From the NCBI GenBank assembly GCA_019633425.1, contig WSUB01000196.1, positions 3,444 to 67,443 of the forward strand: DNA of 64,000 bases. Reading direction: 5' to 3'. The stretch comes from Tulasnella sp. 424 (lineage: Eukaryota; Basidiomycota; Agaricomycetes; Cantharellales; Tulasnellaceae). The first letter of the stretch is position 1, and every line of letters starts with the position of its first letter. Shown here piece by piece: positions 1 to 10,920 of the stretch. The notes beneath the pieces are model-generated. The model did not search any database and had not been told where the DNA came from. It was given only the letters and a program-made list of their open reading frames with translations. Made by a program: the position numbers and the translations under genes.

Positions 1-335
1 TGTCAGAGTTGAGGCTAAGACTAAGATTCAGGCGAGGCGCTTCAAGGTCGAGGATGTCGATAACAATGATCTAGAGTCAAGAGGTAGAAGAGATGCTGAT
101 ACTAGAGGAGTAGACAAGAGGCGGAATGAGGAACAACTCTCCTCATTCCGGCGGACTATTATAGTGAAGAAGTGGAGGTAATGACTAATGAATGTGGAGG
201 TACATGAGGCGCTGACTGATGGTACATGAGGCGACGCGTACTCCTTTGGGCAGAACCTGATAGAACCGGATGGAATGTTGAGATAAGAAAGAATGGACTA
301 TGATAAGATAATGATGTGAGGACAGGGTCATCACA
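1..335 (-). repeat. 3' LTR of element 1
   Basis: 335 bp, nearly identical to 5679-6013, bounded by TG and CA. It holds a dyad (GGAATGAGG and CCTCATTCC, 9-bp arms) with a TATA-like TATAATAG just before it in the sense direction. Confidence 0.95.
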
Positions 336-349
336 GTTGCCCCCCCTTT
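336..349 (-). other. Polypurine tract of element 1
   Basis: In the sense (minus) direction the bases just before the 3' LTR read GAAAGGGGGGGCAAC, the expected place and composition for the plus-strand primer of an LTR retrotransposon. The same GGGGCAAC ending precedes the 3' LTR of element 2. Confidence 0.8.
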
Positions 350-3300
350 CAGGTGCGATTCTGTGACGACTGCCGTTGAGGAAGAGCAGTGGGAGCATTT
401 GGGAATTGTCGGTGGAACTCTCGTACTAGGTCTGCAGCGTTTTCAAGGTTATCGGCATTTTCCCAAGTATTGCTTTCTTCCCCGAATCCCTTCCACTTGA
501 CAAGGTATTGCAATCGTCGGTAATAGTGTCGGGAATTGAGGATCCTTTCTACTTCCCATTCTTCTTGACTATCGACAATAATAGGTGGAGGTGGTGCTTG
601 GGTTCTGCCGGGAATTGTGTCTGCGACGTGCGGGGTGAGGAGCATGACGTGGAATACGGGATGGATTTTCATGGTGTTGGGCAACGTCAAGCGATACGCA
701 TGCGACGAAATCTTGGCTTCGACTGGGAACGGGCCAAGCCTTTTAGCTGCTAATTTTGCCGATGGTCGGTCGGTGCTGATGTTTCGAGCTTCTAGCCATA
801 CTTTATCTCTGACGTTGAGTTCGATCCCTTCTTGTCGATGCCGGTCATAGAACTCCTTCTGCCTCTGTTGGGCCATCGTCATCGCTGCTTTGACTTCCTC
901 TTGAACGGTCGCTATTCTCTCAAGCCTTTCCTTTGCTGATGGATTGGTTTGCGCTCCGGATGGTAGATTGGTGAACATTGGGTTGTATCCTTGGGTTACC
1001 ATGAATGGCGTTTCCCCAGTGCTCGCGTGCACGGAGTTGTTGTACGGAAATTCGGCGAACGGTAGTAGTTCATCCCAATCATCTTGTCCGTGGTTGCAGT
1101 ATATGCGCAGGAATCCTTCGATGTTCTGATTGATTCGTTCTGTCTGTCCATCGGTTTGCAGGTGATAGGCGGTCGAGAACGTCGGTTTAATTCCTAATCC
1201 GTTATACAAAGCGCGTAGGAACGGGGCGTTGAATTGGGGTCCTCGATCCGATACGGTACATCGCGGGAGTCCATGATATCTCCAGACGTTCGCAATGAAG
1301 AGTTCTGATGTCTTTTGCGTGTCCAATCCTGTTTCCTTAGTGGCGATAAAATGGGCTTCTTTCGACAGTTGGTCGACCACAACAAGAATGGTGTCGCAAT
1401 TGGATTTGGTGATCGGTAGTTTGGTGATGAAATCGTATGACACATCCTGCCAAGGTCCTTCGGGTACTGGCAAGGGTTTCAACAATCCTATGGGTTTGGT
1501 GTAGTGTGGCTTGTTCCGTTGGCAAGTGTCGCAGGCCTCGACGTATCGATTGACGAATTGTTTCATTGACGGCCAGTGATATCCTCGTGATAGAAGCTCG
1601 AGCGTTTTTGCTTGCCCCAGGTGTCCTGCTATGATTGCGTCGTGGTAGAGCTGCAGTAGCGACCGTTTGATTTCTTCATTGTTGGGGACGTATATTTTGC
1701 CTTTGAACCTGAGTACTCCATTTTCCCTTGTCCAGTCGATCATGTCTTTCTTTACGCTTGCTGGGGCGGAGTCCGGATTGGCGTCTAGGTAGGCTAGCAC
1801 TGCTTTAATGGTTGGGTCTTCTTTCAACTTTTCTTCAATCGTTTCCAGTATTTCTTCGTCTGACGCTAGTAATGCTTCCTCTCCTTCTTCGTTCGCATTG
1901 ACTTCCACGAATCTTGACTTTGGTAGGAACGTCAGAGGCGTTTCTTCTGCCCCCCCTTCAGGACGATGATCCGGATGACGTGATAGTGCGTCTGGTTTTC
2001 CCGATTTATTGCCCGGTCGATATTCTATTTCGAAGTCGTAGTTGGAGAGTTCTTGCAGCCATCGGTGTTGCCTGGCATTTAACGTTTGAGATTTCATAAA
2101 CCACTGTAGGTTCTTGTGGTCGGTTTTAATTCTCGTTCTGTGCTTGGCTCCTTTCAGGTAGTGTTGCCAGTATTTGAGGGCTCGAACTATTGCCAGCATT
2201 TCTTTATCATAGACATCATAGTTCGCTTCGGCTGGTGTGAACGACTTGGACATGAAAGCATTTGGGTGTAACTTGCCCTCTTCTGCCTTTCGCGATAGTA
2301 TTGCTCCGTACGCGTAACCTGATGCGTCCGTTTCCAGTAACGATGGCTTATCAGGATCGTGATGTCGCAGTACCGGCGCCGTCATGAATTTCTCCTTCAA
2401 CGTTTCGAAAGCTTGGGTGCACTCTTTCGTCCAGTTCCATTTGGTGTCCTTTCTTAATAGTTGAGTGATCGGGGTCACAATGCTTGAGAAGTCTTGAATG
2501 AATCGTCGGTAGAAGTTGGCGAAACCTAAGAACATTTGGATTTCCTTGACGTTGGTGGGCGTCGGCCATTCCTTGATTGCTTCGACCTTATACTTGTCCA
2601 TAGAAACTCCGTTTTTGCTAACCCATAAGCCCAGATATTCTGTTTCGTTCACGAAGAATTTGCATTTCTTGGCGTTGCATCGAAGGCTGTTTTCCCTGAA
2701 TCATTTCAAGACTTCCTTGGTGATTTTGACGTTTTCTTCCTTTGTTTTCGTTGCCGGCATCGTATCGTCGAGATAGTTGAGAACGGATGAGTCGAGAAGA
2801 TCATGGAGGATGTGATTGATAAATCGTTGGAATACTGCGGGAGCGTTGCAGAGTCCTAAGGGCATTACTGTCCATTTGAAAAGGCCGAAACGTGTGCAAA
2901 ACGCTGTCTTCCATTCGTCCCCTTCTGCTATTCGGATTAAATGGTAACCTGATCTCAGATCTAGATTGGTGAACCATTCCTTTCCTGCCAGTCGTTCGAT
3001 TAATTCTGTCGCCAGAGGGATAGGATATCGGTCGGGGACGGTGATCTCGTTTAACTTCCGGTAGTCGATCACCAGTCTTTTCTTTCCGTCTTTCTTTCCG
3101 ACGAAGAAACAAGCTGCAGCAACCGGGGAACTCGAGGGTCTGATGAACCCCTTTTGAGTCATTTCCGTTACCCATTTCTTCATTTCTTCGTTGTCTTCGG
3201 CTGATCCTTGATATAGTCCTGACGGTTTTGGCAACTCCGCTCCTGGTTTGAAATCTATCTTGCAGTCAAATGTTCGATGCGGTGGTACTGCGTGATTGTC

Positions 3301-3960
3301 GGTTATTTCCTCAAACACGTCTAGGAATTCGTGAAGCTCTTGGGGTACAGCCTCCTCGATGGGAACTTCCTTCGGGGCGTGTTCCGATGCTATTTTTGCC
3401 GATATGCTAGTTCCCGCTATCACGGCTGGGATTGGCTGCCGGTCTGGTTGCCCGTTTCTCTTCCCGAATACATCCGCCAGTGTTTCCAGGCAATTTTCCG
3501 AACAGTAGACGTCGTCGAACGTGATTCTTCTAGTTCTCCAGTCTACTTGGGGGTTGTGTTGGTATAGCCATGGGGCCCCTAGGATTATCGGATTCTTGCC
3601 AATGTTTGCTACGTCCAGTACTACTTGCTCCTTGTGGGTTCCCAATTGCAGTTCTCCTCGGACTTCTTGGTTGATAACTTCCATCGGGTGCCCATCGATC
3701 ACGATTGGTCTCAGTGGAATTTGTTTGGGTTCCGTTGGTATTTTGTTTTCTTCTACAAACCTCTGGCTGATGAACTCCGAAGTTGCTCCTGAGTCGATCA
3801 TTACTGTGGGAAATGCTGTGACTGGTCCAGTTGTCATCTTTGCAGGTACGATTAGATGCGATGTAGGGTGCATGTTCATACGATTTTCATAGTTCATATT
3901 TAAAACATGATTGGTACCTAAAAGATGACGAAGGACAGGGGCACGGGATGGCACAGTCAT
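349..3960 (-). pseudogene. pol: Pol polyprotein of element 1, one in-frame stop
   Basis: Pol starts at an ATG (3960-3958) that overlaps the Gag stop by one base (TGATG). Visible in order: aspartic protease (IDSGATSEF), reverse transcriptase with the YLDD active site, RNase H (TDASGYAYGAIL, DKEMLAIVRALKYW), integrase with an HHCC zinc site (final CDTCQRN) and the D...D...E core (YDFITKLP, VSDRGPQF, TDGQTERINQN), a GPF motif (KRLGPFPVE) and a chromodomain (EWEVERIL, YLVKWKGF). A TGA at 2701-2703 separates RT from the remainder; element 2 has CGA at the homologous codon, so this is a single C-to-T change. Otherwise the frame is open for about 1200 codons. Function as replication and integration enzyme is family knowledge; this copy should not make full-length Pol without readthrough. 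Confidence 0.93.
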
Positions 3961-5306
3961 CACGTGCTGGGTAGAAAACCCAGCCGCGACAAAGGGCTGA
4001 ATGGATTGTTTGACTGGAATCGAGGAGTGGGAGCCGAGTCGGGATTTGGAAGTGGATTGGAGGGGGTGGGAACCATGGTAGCGGCGATGGTTGTATTGAT
4101 GATGCCTTGTCTCAGTCTTTGAGGGAGTCCGTGGTCGCTGGCTCTGTGACCGGTCAATCCACAGTAGTAGCATCGTCCTTCCGCTCTTCGTTTCGCTTTT
4201 TCTTCGGCCAATACTGGTCCTCTCTTATTTGCGTCGATGTGGATGGGGACCGGCTGCGTATGACCGAATGAGTTGGGTGCTTGTTGATTTGGATTTGCTC
4301 TGATCACCTGGGGGGCAGGCTGCGAAGGTGGTTGCAGGGGCGGTGCGTAATGAAGGAACGGATTAGTCGGTTGTCATGGTTGGGGCCGTGGTGGGGGCCG
4401 ATGTGGATGGTCATTACTTCGTTCTTGTTTCCTTTCCCAGATCCTTTCGTCCAAGCGGATGCTGAGGTTGACCAGGGTATCGAGGTCGGTGGGGATAGGA
4501 TGGTAGACCAAGGCGTCCTTGACCTCTTCCTTCAGTCCTCTTCTGTAGTAGTGTATGAATGTGCTTTCGTCCCAATCGATCTCCATAGTAATCCGTCGGA
4601 AATCGGATGCGTACTGCATGGCTGGCCCCTTCTGCCCTTTAGCGATGAGTGCTTCCAGTTCTCTTATTGCCGCTGCTTCCTTGTCCGGATCTCCAAAGGC
4701 TTTCACGAATTCTTCTTCGAACACGTTCCATCTCCTTGCTTCCCTCTTCTTCTGTTTTCCTAATATGTCTTGGAGGATTGGGCTGGCCCATGTTTTCGCT
4801 GTGTCGGTTAGGTAAGAAATGGCGAACACAATCTTCATTCTCTCGTCTCTGAATTCTTCGCTTTTGACCAGGAAATACAGCTTGCAATCTTCGATAAACT
4901 GGTCAGCCCGTAATCCTCGCTTCTTCCCGTCGTATGTCTCTGGTTCCTGTACTTTGATCTTTGGTTTTCGGCTGGTTACTCCCATTGCTTCAAATGCCTT
5001 TACTGCCACTTGAATGTCAGGATCGTTCATATCTGGTGATGGTGCTCATCATGGCATTTGTCTTGGTGGCGTCTTTGGAGATTGAAGAGTGATATTCTGA
5101 ACTTCTTCCGTGATCGAATCGACTGATGCTGGTCTTGAGTTTCGGATCTGCCCGAAATTCGTGTTGAATGGGAATCTGGGTACGGGTTGTTGGAGAGTGA
5201 CCGGTGGTGGCGGTATGGGTGCTTCTGGGTTGGAAGGGGGTTGTACTGGGAGTGGTTCTTGGATCTGTTGTGGCAATTGCTCTCCTTCTTCTTGGTGTAG
5301 GGACAT
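3960..5306 (-). pseudogene. gag: Gag of element 1, with premature stop
   Basis: The frame from ATG 5306 runs through a retrotransposon Gag capsid-like domain (for example KTWASPILQDILGKQK and YASDFRRITMEID) and a basic proline-rich linker to a zinc knuckle, ending at TGA 3962-3960. A TGA at 4374-4376 breaks it after the PRPQP linker; element 2 reads CGA there. The knuckle is CX2CX4HX4H (CYYCGLTGHRASDH) rather than the usual CCHC, and element 2 has the same substitution. Gag would form the virus-like particle; the knuckle binds RNA in known families. The start codon is uncertain because the frame stays open a little further upstream. Confidence 0.85.
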
Positions 5307-5418
5307 GGTTGTGCGATGATAAACAAATCAACGGGCAGGATCTTGTACGCTAATCTCAGTTGGATCTCGGTGGGTTGGTAAGGTATTACGAGGAGCTTCT
5401 TTTCTTGGTCGATATAGG

Positions 5419-5640
5419 CTACTTCAAAGATGGTGATGAGTTTCTTGATGTCAGTTTCGAAGGGGTTGAAATGTCGAGGACAAATTGGACGTTGAGGTTT
5501 TGCACGGCTGTGATGAGAGCGTTGATTCTTGCGGGAGTTCCTGTTCGCTTGATTCCTTGGTATTGTCGAGGCGTGTGGTTTTCTTGGATTTCTGGGAAGG
5601 CTTCTTCGTAATCAATGAGTTCTGCTTGGTACTTTGGCAT
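5419..5640 (-). pseudogene. ORF upstream of gag, frameshifted (element 1)
   Basis: A 73-codon reading frame beginning MPKYQAELIDYEEAFPE starts 38 bases inside the 5' LTR border. Element 2 has the same start (MPKYPELIDYEEAFPE) but there the frame continues for 165 codons and overlaps the gag frame in the -1 register. In element 1 an indel near 5420 cuts it; its continuation (FIIAQPCPY...) lies in another frame at about 5326. No domain recognised. It could be an authentic N-terminal extension of Gag reached by frameshifting, or a separate small protein. Confidence 0.6.
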
Positions 5641-5663
5641 ACAGAAAGCGAGTCGCCTGTTAA

Positions 5664-5678
5664 GGAGATTCCGCCTAA
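5664..5678 (-). other. Primer-binding region of element 1
   Basis: The bases directly after the 5' LTR read TTAGGCGGAATCTCC in the sense strand. They do not begin with TGG as a tRNA 3'-end site would. The core AGGCGGAAT (plus coordinates 5668-5676) is the exact reverse complement of ATTCCGCCT inside the element's own LTR (5797-5805). Element 2 has the same 15 bases. Confidence 0.65.
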
Positions 5679-6013
5679 TGTCAGAGTTGAGGCTAAGACT
5701 AAGATTCAGGCGAGGCGCTTCAAGGTCGAGGATGTCGATAACAATGATCTAGAGTCAAGAGGTAGAAGAGATGCTGATACTAGAGGAGTAGACAAGAGGC
5801 GGAATGAGGAACAACTCTCCTCATTCCGGCGGACTATTATAGTGAAGAAGTGGAGGTAATGACTAATGAATGTGGAGGTACATGAGGCGCTGACTGATGG
5901 TACATGAGGCAACGCGTAATCCTTCGGGCAGAACCCGATAGAACCAGATGGAATGTTGAGATAAGAAAGAATGGACTATGATAAGATAATGATGTGAGGA
6001 CAGGGTCATCACA
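5679..6013 (-). repeat. 5' LTR of element 1
   Basis: 335 bp, the partner of 1-335. In the sense direction TATAATAG is followed 36 nt later by ATTCCGCCT; between them lie the dyad arms 5801-5809 and 5819-5827. Confidence 0.95.
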
Positions 6014-7096
6014 AAAACCCACTAATTTCAACCTTGGCGAATTTCAGTAAAATGCTTGTCAAACCAGCTGGCGACGGTTTCATTCTAAATTTGCCGAAAT
6101 TCTGAAACCCAACCACGCGGCACGGAATTTCAGCCGGTCCGGCTCCCACAGTGGAGCGGTTAAGGATGTGGTGCAAAATGGATCCGGAACATCTCTTACT
6201 ACACTTGTATGCATCAACCGTGGAAAAGAAAAAGAAAGCCTACTAGCGACTCACACTGTTGTAGAAAAGCAGGAGGGACGGCAAGAAGCCGGGCTCAAGA
6301 AATCGCTGTGGGGGTGTTGTGAGTAAAGTGTTCGGACTGTGTTTGCTACGTGGGAGTAAGGTGTAAGGATTTCGCTCTGCCAGATTGACCGTACCCAGCC
6401 TTCTGTATACCGACCCAGGACATGCAAAGCATTTTCCGTGAAAGAGACTGTCATAACTGCATTTTTCACGGAATATTCCCTCCAATGGCTTGCAGCCTAT
6501 GCCTTAGGTGTGCACGGTGCACAGCCATATCCTACACGCAAGTCCTACAACTCAGGGTTCCCCTTGAACCCTCTTCCTTCTCCTCATTGGCTGCTTGTCA
6601 GATAACCGGCACCCATCTCAAGCAAATACCACGATAGATGGAAACTTTGAATGTTGTTCACCACGTATTTTCTAATGCGTTGGTGACATCAGGAGGCCCA
6701 CACACGCTGGGGGGGCGCCCGCCCACCGCCAAGACCCTGGTATGGGGTCTAATCTTGAGGAATGGATGCCAAGGCTCTCCACTATTAGCACGGTATGCCC
6801 GCCCTCTCTTACTAAGGCTACCAGTCCTCCTTGCCCTGAGCGACTCCCAAATGTCTCCCTGCGCGATATACTTCATGATCTATGTGAGGCAAATTAGGTG
6901 CTGGCTTTAGCTCCACTATTGGAGCGCGGCCAAGAGACCCTTGAAAACCGTCGGATCACAACCAAAGTAGGATTGGCGCGTTGGTACTGACACTAGGTTG
7001 TAGGATTGTATTTTCTGTGAAAAATAACGTCATATTCGGCGACTCAATTAAGCCACAAGTAACAAAGCTAGAAATAGATTCAGGGGGACTCAAAAG
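6014..7096. other. Intergenic, no gene recognised
   Basis: Only short frames without family resemblance. One clear structure: a 10-bp inverted repeat, TTCCGTGAAA at 6434-6443 and TTTCACGGAA at 6464-6473. A G-rich patch lies near 6709-6722. Probably decayed repeat DNA. Confidence 0.5.
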
Positions 7097-7981
7097 CTAC
7101 TGTAGACAGATATAACCGTTGAGGCTAGCAAATGAGTTGATATAGAACTTACGATAATTACCGAGTGAAGAGGCCCCTTCACGTTCATCAGTAATATCTG
7201 CTGCTCCTTCGATGATGGGTGCCAGCGGACCAGGACAGATAATCGTCTCTAAGTCAACAACACGACCATGACGGACATGGCCCAAGTAGTCTTTGGAAAC
7301 CTTGAAGAATCGCATTGCAGGATCCTTCTGGTGTGGAATGGGACTGAACATATAAACATATGCAAGAAAGGTGGGGAAGGGATGTTGATGATTGGGGAAG
7401 GGATTGGACGGTCGAAAGATAAGGCGAACTTCGCCAACCGAGTATCCTAGAAAACAGATCACATGAGCAAATCAGTTGTCTGATAGTCTCAAAGACTTAG
7501 CTGAGAGACCAACAACGTCCGCATCGATCAGGACTGGGTCGTAGAGATTTTCCTTCTGTTTGGCACAGACCTTGCGCCACTCCGCTTTGAGAAAGTTGTT
7601 TGGTATCGCGAGGAGGAGGTGAACGTGAGTCCAGAGGTCGAGGTATGCGAAGCAATCAGGGATTCCCGTTGATTCCCGTGCCACAAAGTATGCTTGCAGA
7701 TCATCAAGCAAATTGGGGAGTTGGTTTATTGAGATGATTTCCGAAAGGGGCTTTCTAGGCGAGTGTGGTCATTTTGCGAGTTTGTAATCAACGTTGTCCT
7801 TGACAGGGTCTGGGACTTGCCACGCTCGTCTCAATTTCGTCCGTTTCCTAACCACAACCACACCCTCCTCCCCTGCCATCTCCCCTTTATCCCCTCCCTC
7901 CTCTAACTCTACACCATCCCTCCACTCCATATAAAGTCCGAAAGCTACCATCCGCTCCCTCAAGTCTAGCCAACGGAGCAT
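7097..7981 (-). pseudogene. C-terminal remnant of a DUF6830-like, transposon-associated protein
   Basis: Minus-strand coding resembling the C-terminal module found in many large basidiomycete proteins of transposon neighbourhoods: a PRKPLSEI-type hinge followed by an LLDDLQAYFV segment, then RLIFRPSNP, AYVYMFSPIP, RFFKVSKDYLG, DLETI and FYINSFAS. Exon 1 runs from 7981 and is interrupted by a TGA (7771-7769) where CGA would restore reading. A GT-AG intron starting GTCTCT and ending TTCTAG joins DADVVG in phase 1 to YSVGEVRLIF. The N-terminal part that should lie above 8000 is not recognisable. Function unknown for the family; the family name is a recollection to be checked with a profile search. 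Confidence 0.55.
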
Positions 7982-9378
7982 TTAGTATGGAAACCATTTG
8001 TGGACAGCTTTGTGTCCGCCGAATAGGAAGGTCACTTGCGTGACAATTCAGAGTTCCTATAGACCGGGGAGTATCTCGGGCCCTCCCGCCACAGTTTCAA
8101 GCTCCAGTGACCAAAACTATGGAAAGCTTTAGTGTAGGGATCGACTCTGTACGCCACACCGCCGAAGACAAATCATCTTGCACCGAGAGGATGTCGGAGA
8201 GGGACTTGGATTTGACGCAGGCGAGGTTGCCGCCGCTGCAGAAGGAGGAGTAGAAGCTGGTTTGGAGGGATTGGTAGACGCTGGTCTTGAGAACCGAACG
8301 TTTTGCCGATCTGAAGAGGGTGTTTTTGAAGCAGAACCGATTAGGCAGGTGGTTATTGCTGGTCCATTGTACTCTCCCATGGCTCACGGTGAGAGCCTTG
8401 AGGCGTCGCACTTATTGATTCACATTTGGCGCTATTAGCAACGGGTTTATGATTACACTTGGCACCATCCACTCAGTAACGACGGTGCTCAGTCTTTGGA
8501 TGAAGCAGTGATCTGGTCTGACATTCGCGGAACAAAAACTTCGAGGAGTCGTGGCGGTAATGAACTTACCAGTGTTCAGTTGATGATTACCCTCCCAAGT
8601 TCGACGCGGAAGGGTAACCGAGCGTGCCGCGCGGCACGCTGCACCCAGGCTTTCATTTGGGTCGACGTCGCGGGAAGCTCAAGACCACCCAAAGTGGGAA
8701 AAAAGAAAAGAAAACCCCCTCAAAAGCGATGAATGGGAGGGCAGCTACTTAAATAATTTTGTATTTAGGAATAAATAATTACTTCCTACAGTATTACGAA
8801 AAAATAAACTAGTTTGGTCTCGAAATCACGGTCAAACAACGAATGTTTTGGCCGGTTGCTTCGGGGTTTTCAGGGTCTTTGGCTCTGCCGTGCAAGCGCT
8901 GGACCTAAACGCGCTGGCTCACTAAGGGAGTAAATCAAATACAAATATATAGTGTATTTTTAACTACTATAGTACTATATAATTGAGCGGAGCGGCGGTT
9001 TGCCGTTCAGCTCGGGAAGACCCTTGGGGTAGGGTTTGTTTACATCCCTGAGCCTGGACATCGCCGGGGCACCCTTCAACCATGGGAGGGTAATCATGGA
9101 CAGAATACTCCGAACTTACCAATATGATTACCAAAACCCAGACGAGAAAGCAGATAGGTAGAGGTAAACAAGGATATTGAAAGAGACAAAGCGGGACAAG
9201 GCTCCAGCCAAATATCTCAAGGTACCAAGAGGTCGCATAAAATCCTGTCACACCGACGAAACGTGATGTCTCAAGGCACACCACGCTGCCTGGATCGTTT
9301 CCAGAGTAAAGAGGGGAGAGCAAATTTTGGAATACAATCTGAAAATCAAAAGTATGGGGTAACATAAGAGCTTGGGGG
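7982..9378. other. No gene recognised
   Basis: Contains short open frames on both strands around 8100-8440 with no resemblance I can name, a GC-rich spot near 8620-8690 and AT-rich sequence at 8750-8990. It may hold the decayed N-terminal exons of the gene at 7097-7981. Confidence 0.4.
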
Positions 9379-10920
9379 TTATGCCTTTTTCCTGGCCTGA
9401 AGCTTCCTTGCCCGTGCCTCCTCCATCGCATGCTCTTTTGCCCACCGAGCTTCTACCTGTTCCTTTATCCAAGCCATGAATGCCTCATCTGAGAGCTCCA
9501 AAAATTCCTTGCAGTGGATCCCAGCCTGAATGGCAGTGTTGTAGTTGATAAAGCCCGTAAATATGAATCGTGAACCTTGGAATGCTTCAGTGAAATGGAC
9601 TAGCTTTCCCGCCTGGACAAGAATGACTGTGTATGGTCCAAATGGGATGGCAAGTTTGGCGTGGGGTAAGCAGAACCGGCCCCCCATGTATTTCAGGTCA
9701 GTGAGAAGAAAGGCGTACAGCTCGCCCGGGTCGAAATCCAAGTGGGCAATGGTGCCAGCACCCCAGCGGTATGCACCAACGTGGAACAGAGGGGCCCACA
9801 TCAGATTTGGCGTCAGTGGGTCGCTTTCCTTGCAGGCAAGGTGAACATAAATGTTCATGCTGCAGAGCTGCATCAGTCCTAAGTATCTCAGACCCCACAG
9901 ACAAAATGGATCTTACCAGGTAGCCAGGTGATAGTATGATGGGTCTAGCTTTTTGATAAGCACTGCAACTGGTTTAACAGCTAACTCCCAACCAGTCCAG
10001 CAAATTCATTGATGGCAATCTTGGATTTGTTAGACTGCCGAGCAATGACAGAGGTCATATGGGGGACATGGCAATACTTGGACCATGCCCCCACATGCCA
10101 AGATTCGGTTTGACCACAATAATCACAGTCCCCATGGGTCAACACTTTACGCATTGCAGCCACTGCTTCACTGAGTCGAGCCTCATTTGCAGGGGTAAGC
10201 CTCAGTTCATAGTGAACCAGAGCGTAATCTGGCTGGAATACCTGAGGAACTGAAAGCTTGGGAAGGGGGAGGCTGCAAAATAACCCACAATCGGCACAGG
10301 GGCTGGCATCTTGTGAGGGAAAAATGCTGTCTTCGCAAACTTGTTCAAGGTGTGAGAGGCCATGCTTGGCAGTAAGAGCTGCGCCAAGGTTGTTGGGGTC
10401 TTCATCAAAATCATCAAGGCCGCTCCAAAGGAGGAAGACACCCTTGGTTGGGGCCTCCATGTAAGTTGTTGTATCCAGACTCCAACCTTCCAAGGACTGG
10501 GCTACCATGGTCAGGGTAGGTCTTTCGGAGCTGTCAAAAATGTCAAGGGCCGCAGCCGGAACGTCAAGTGAAAGACCTATGGGGTCAAAACAGAATTAGA
10601 GAGTCCATGAGGCCACAGGCAACAGCTCACCGTTTTGGGATGGGAGCTTGATCATCCATTTTCGAAGTCCCCCTCCCAAGCGACGGACTTTGGCCTTGAT
10701 ACTACACTTATTCTTTTTTTTGGAGATGTTCTTGGTCGGGGGAATGCAAGAGTCTTGGGGAGAGGACCAAGACCCTTGGTCATTTTATTGAGAAGAAGTT
10801 TTCTTTCGGCATTCTTGCTTAGGGGGTTGGTTCTTGGGGACATGGTTTTTGAGTTCCAAGTATTTGTTTGGAGCAGAATTGCACATACCTAGGTCCACTG
10901 TTTCCATCAGTCTGTGACAT
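9379..10920 (-). pseudogene. TET/JBP-like 2-oxoglutarate/Fe(II) dioxygenase, broken
   Basis: Minus strand, several exons. The last exon (from about 9865 to stop 9379) carries the double-stranded beta-helix signature: HxD (HLD), then MGGRFCLP, then a second His 47 residues on (KLVHF) and an Arg 9 residues after it (FQGSRF). This HxD-X47-H-X8-R pattern with the GG..CLP and HF..F.G.R blocks matches the fungal TET/JBP-type dioxygenases, which oxidise 5-methylpyrimidines in DNA in characterised members. A clean intron (about 10577-10630, GTGAGC...CCATAG) links KLPSQN to the next exon. Lesions: TAA at 10787-10785 and a frameshift near 9990 (NEFAG versus ELAVKPVAV). The tail is rich in Glu, Arg and Lys. 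A related prolyl-hydroxylase-like fold is the alternative. Confidence 0.65.

Larger units (their letters stand above)
1..6013 (-). mobile_element. Ty3/gypsy chromovirus, full length (element 1)
   Basis: Two 335-bp LTRs (1-335 and 5679-6013) bracket, on the minus strand, a Gag region, then protease, reverse transcriptase, RNase H, integrase and a C-terminal chromodomain, which is the order of Ty3/gypsy chromoviruses. The LTRs read TGTGATGACC...CTGACA in the sense direction. A purine-rich tract (336-349) sits next to the 3' LTR and a non-tRNA-like primer site (5664-5678) next to the 5' LTR. The window starts exactly at the 3' LTR edge, so the left target-site copy cannot be seen; the right flank begins AAAAC. 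Coding capacity is lost through in-frame TGA codons at 2701-2703 (between RT and the rest of Pol) and 4374-4376 (Gag), plus a frameshift in the upstream ORF. Retention of most of the reading frame suggests a fairly recent copy. Confidence 0.95.

Noticed and set aside
349..5640. Many short plus-strand frames over the gypsy elements
   Set aside because: They are antisense shadows of gag and pol with no family resemblance.
6243..6910. Short frames on both strands after element 1
   Set aside because: No conserved motif, no splice pattern, and odd composition; likely noncoding.
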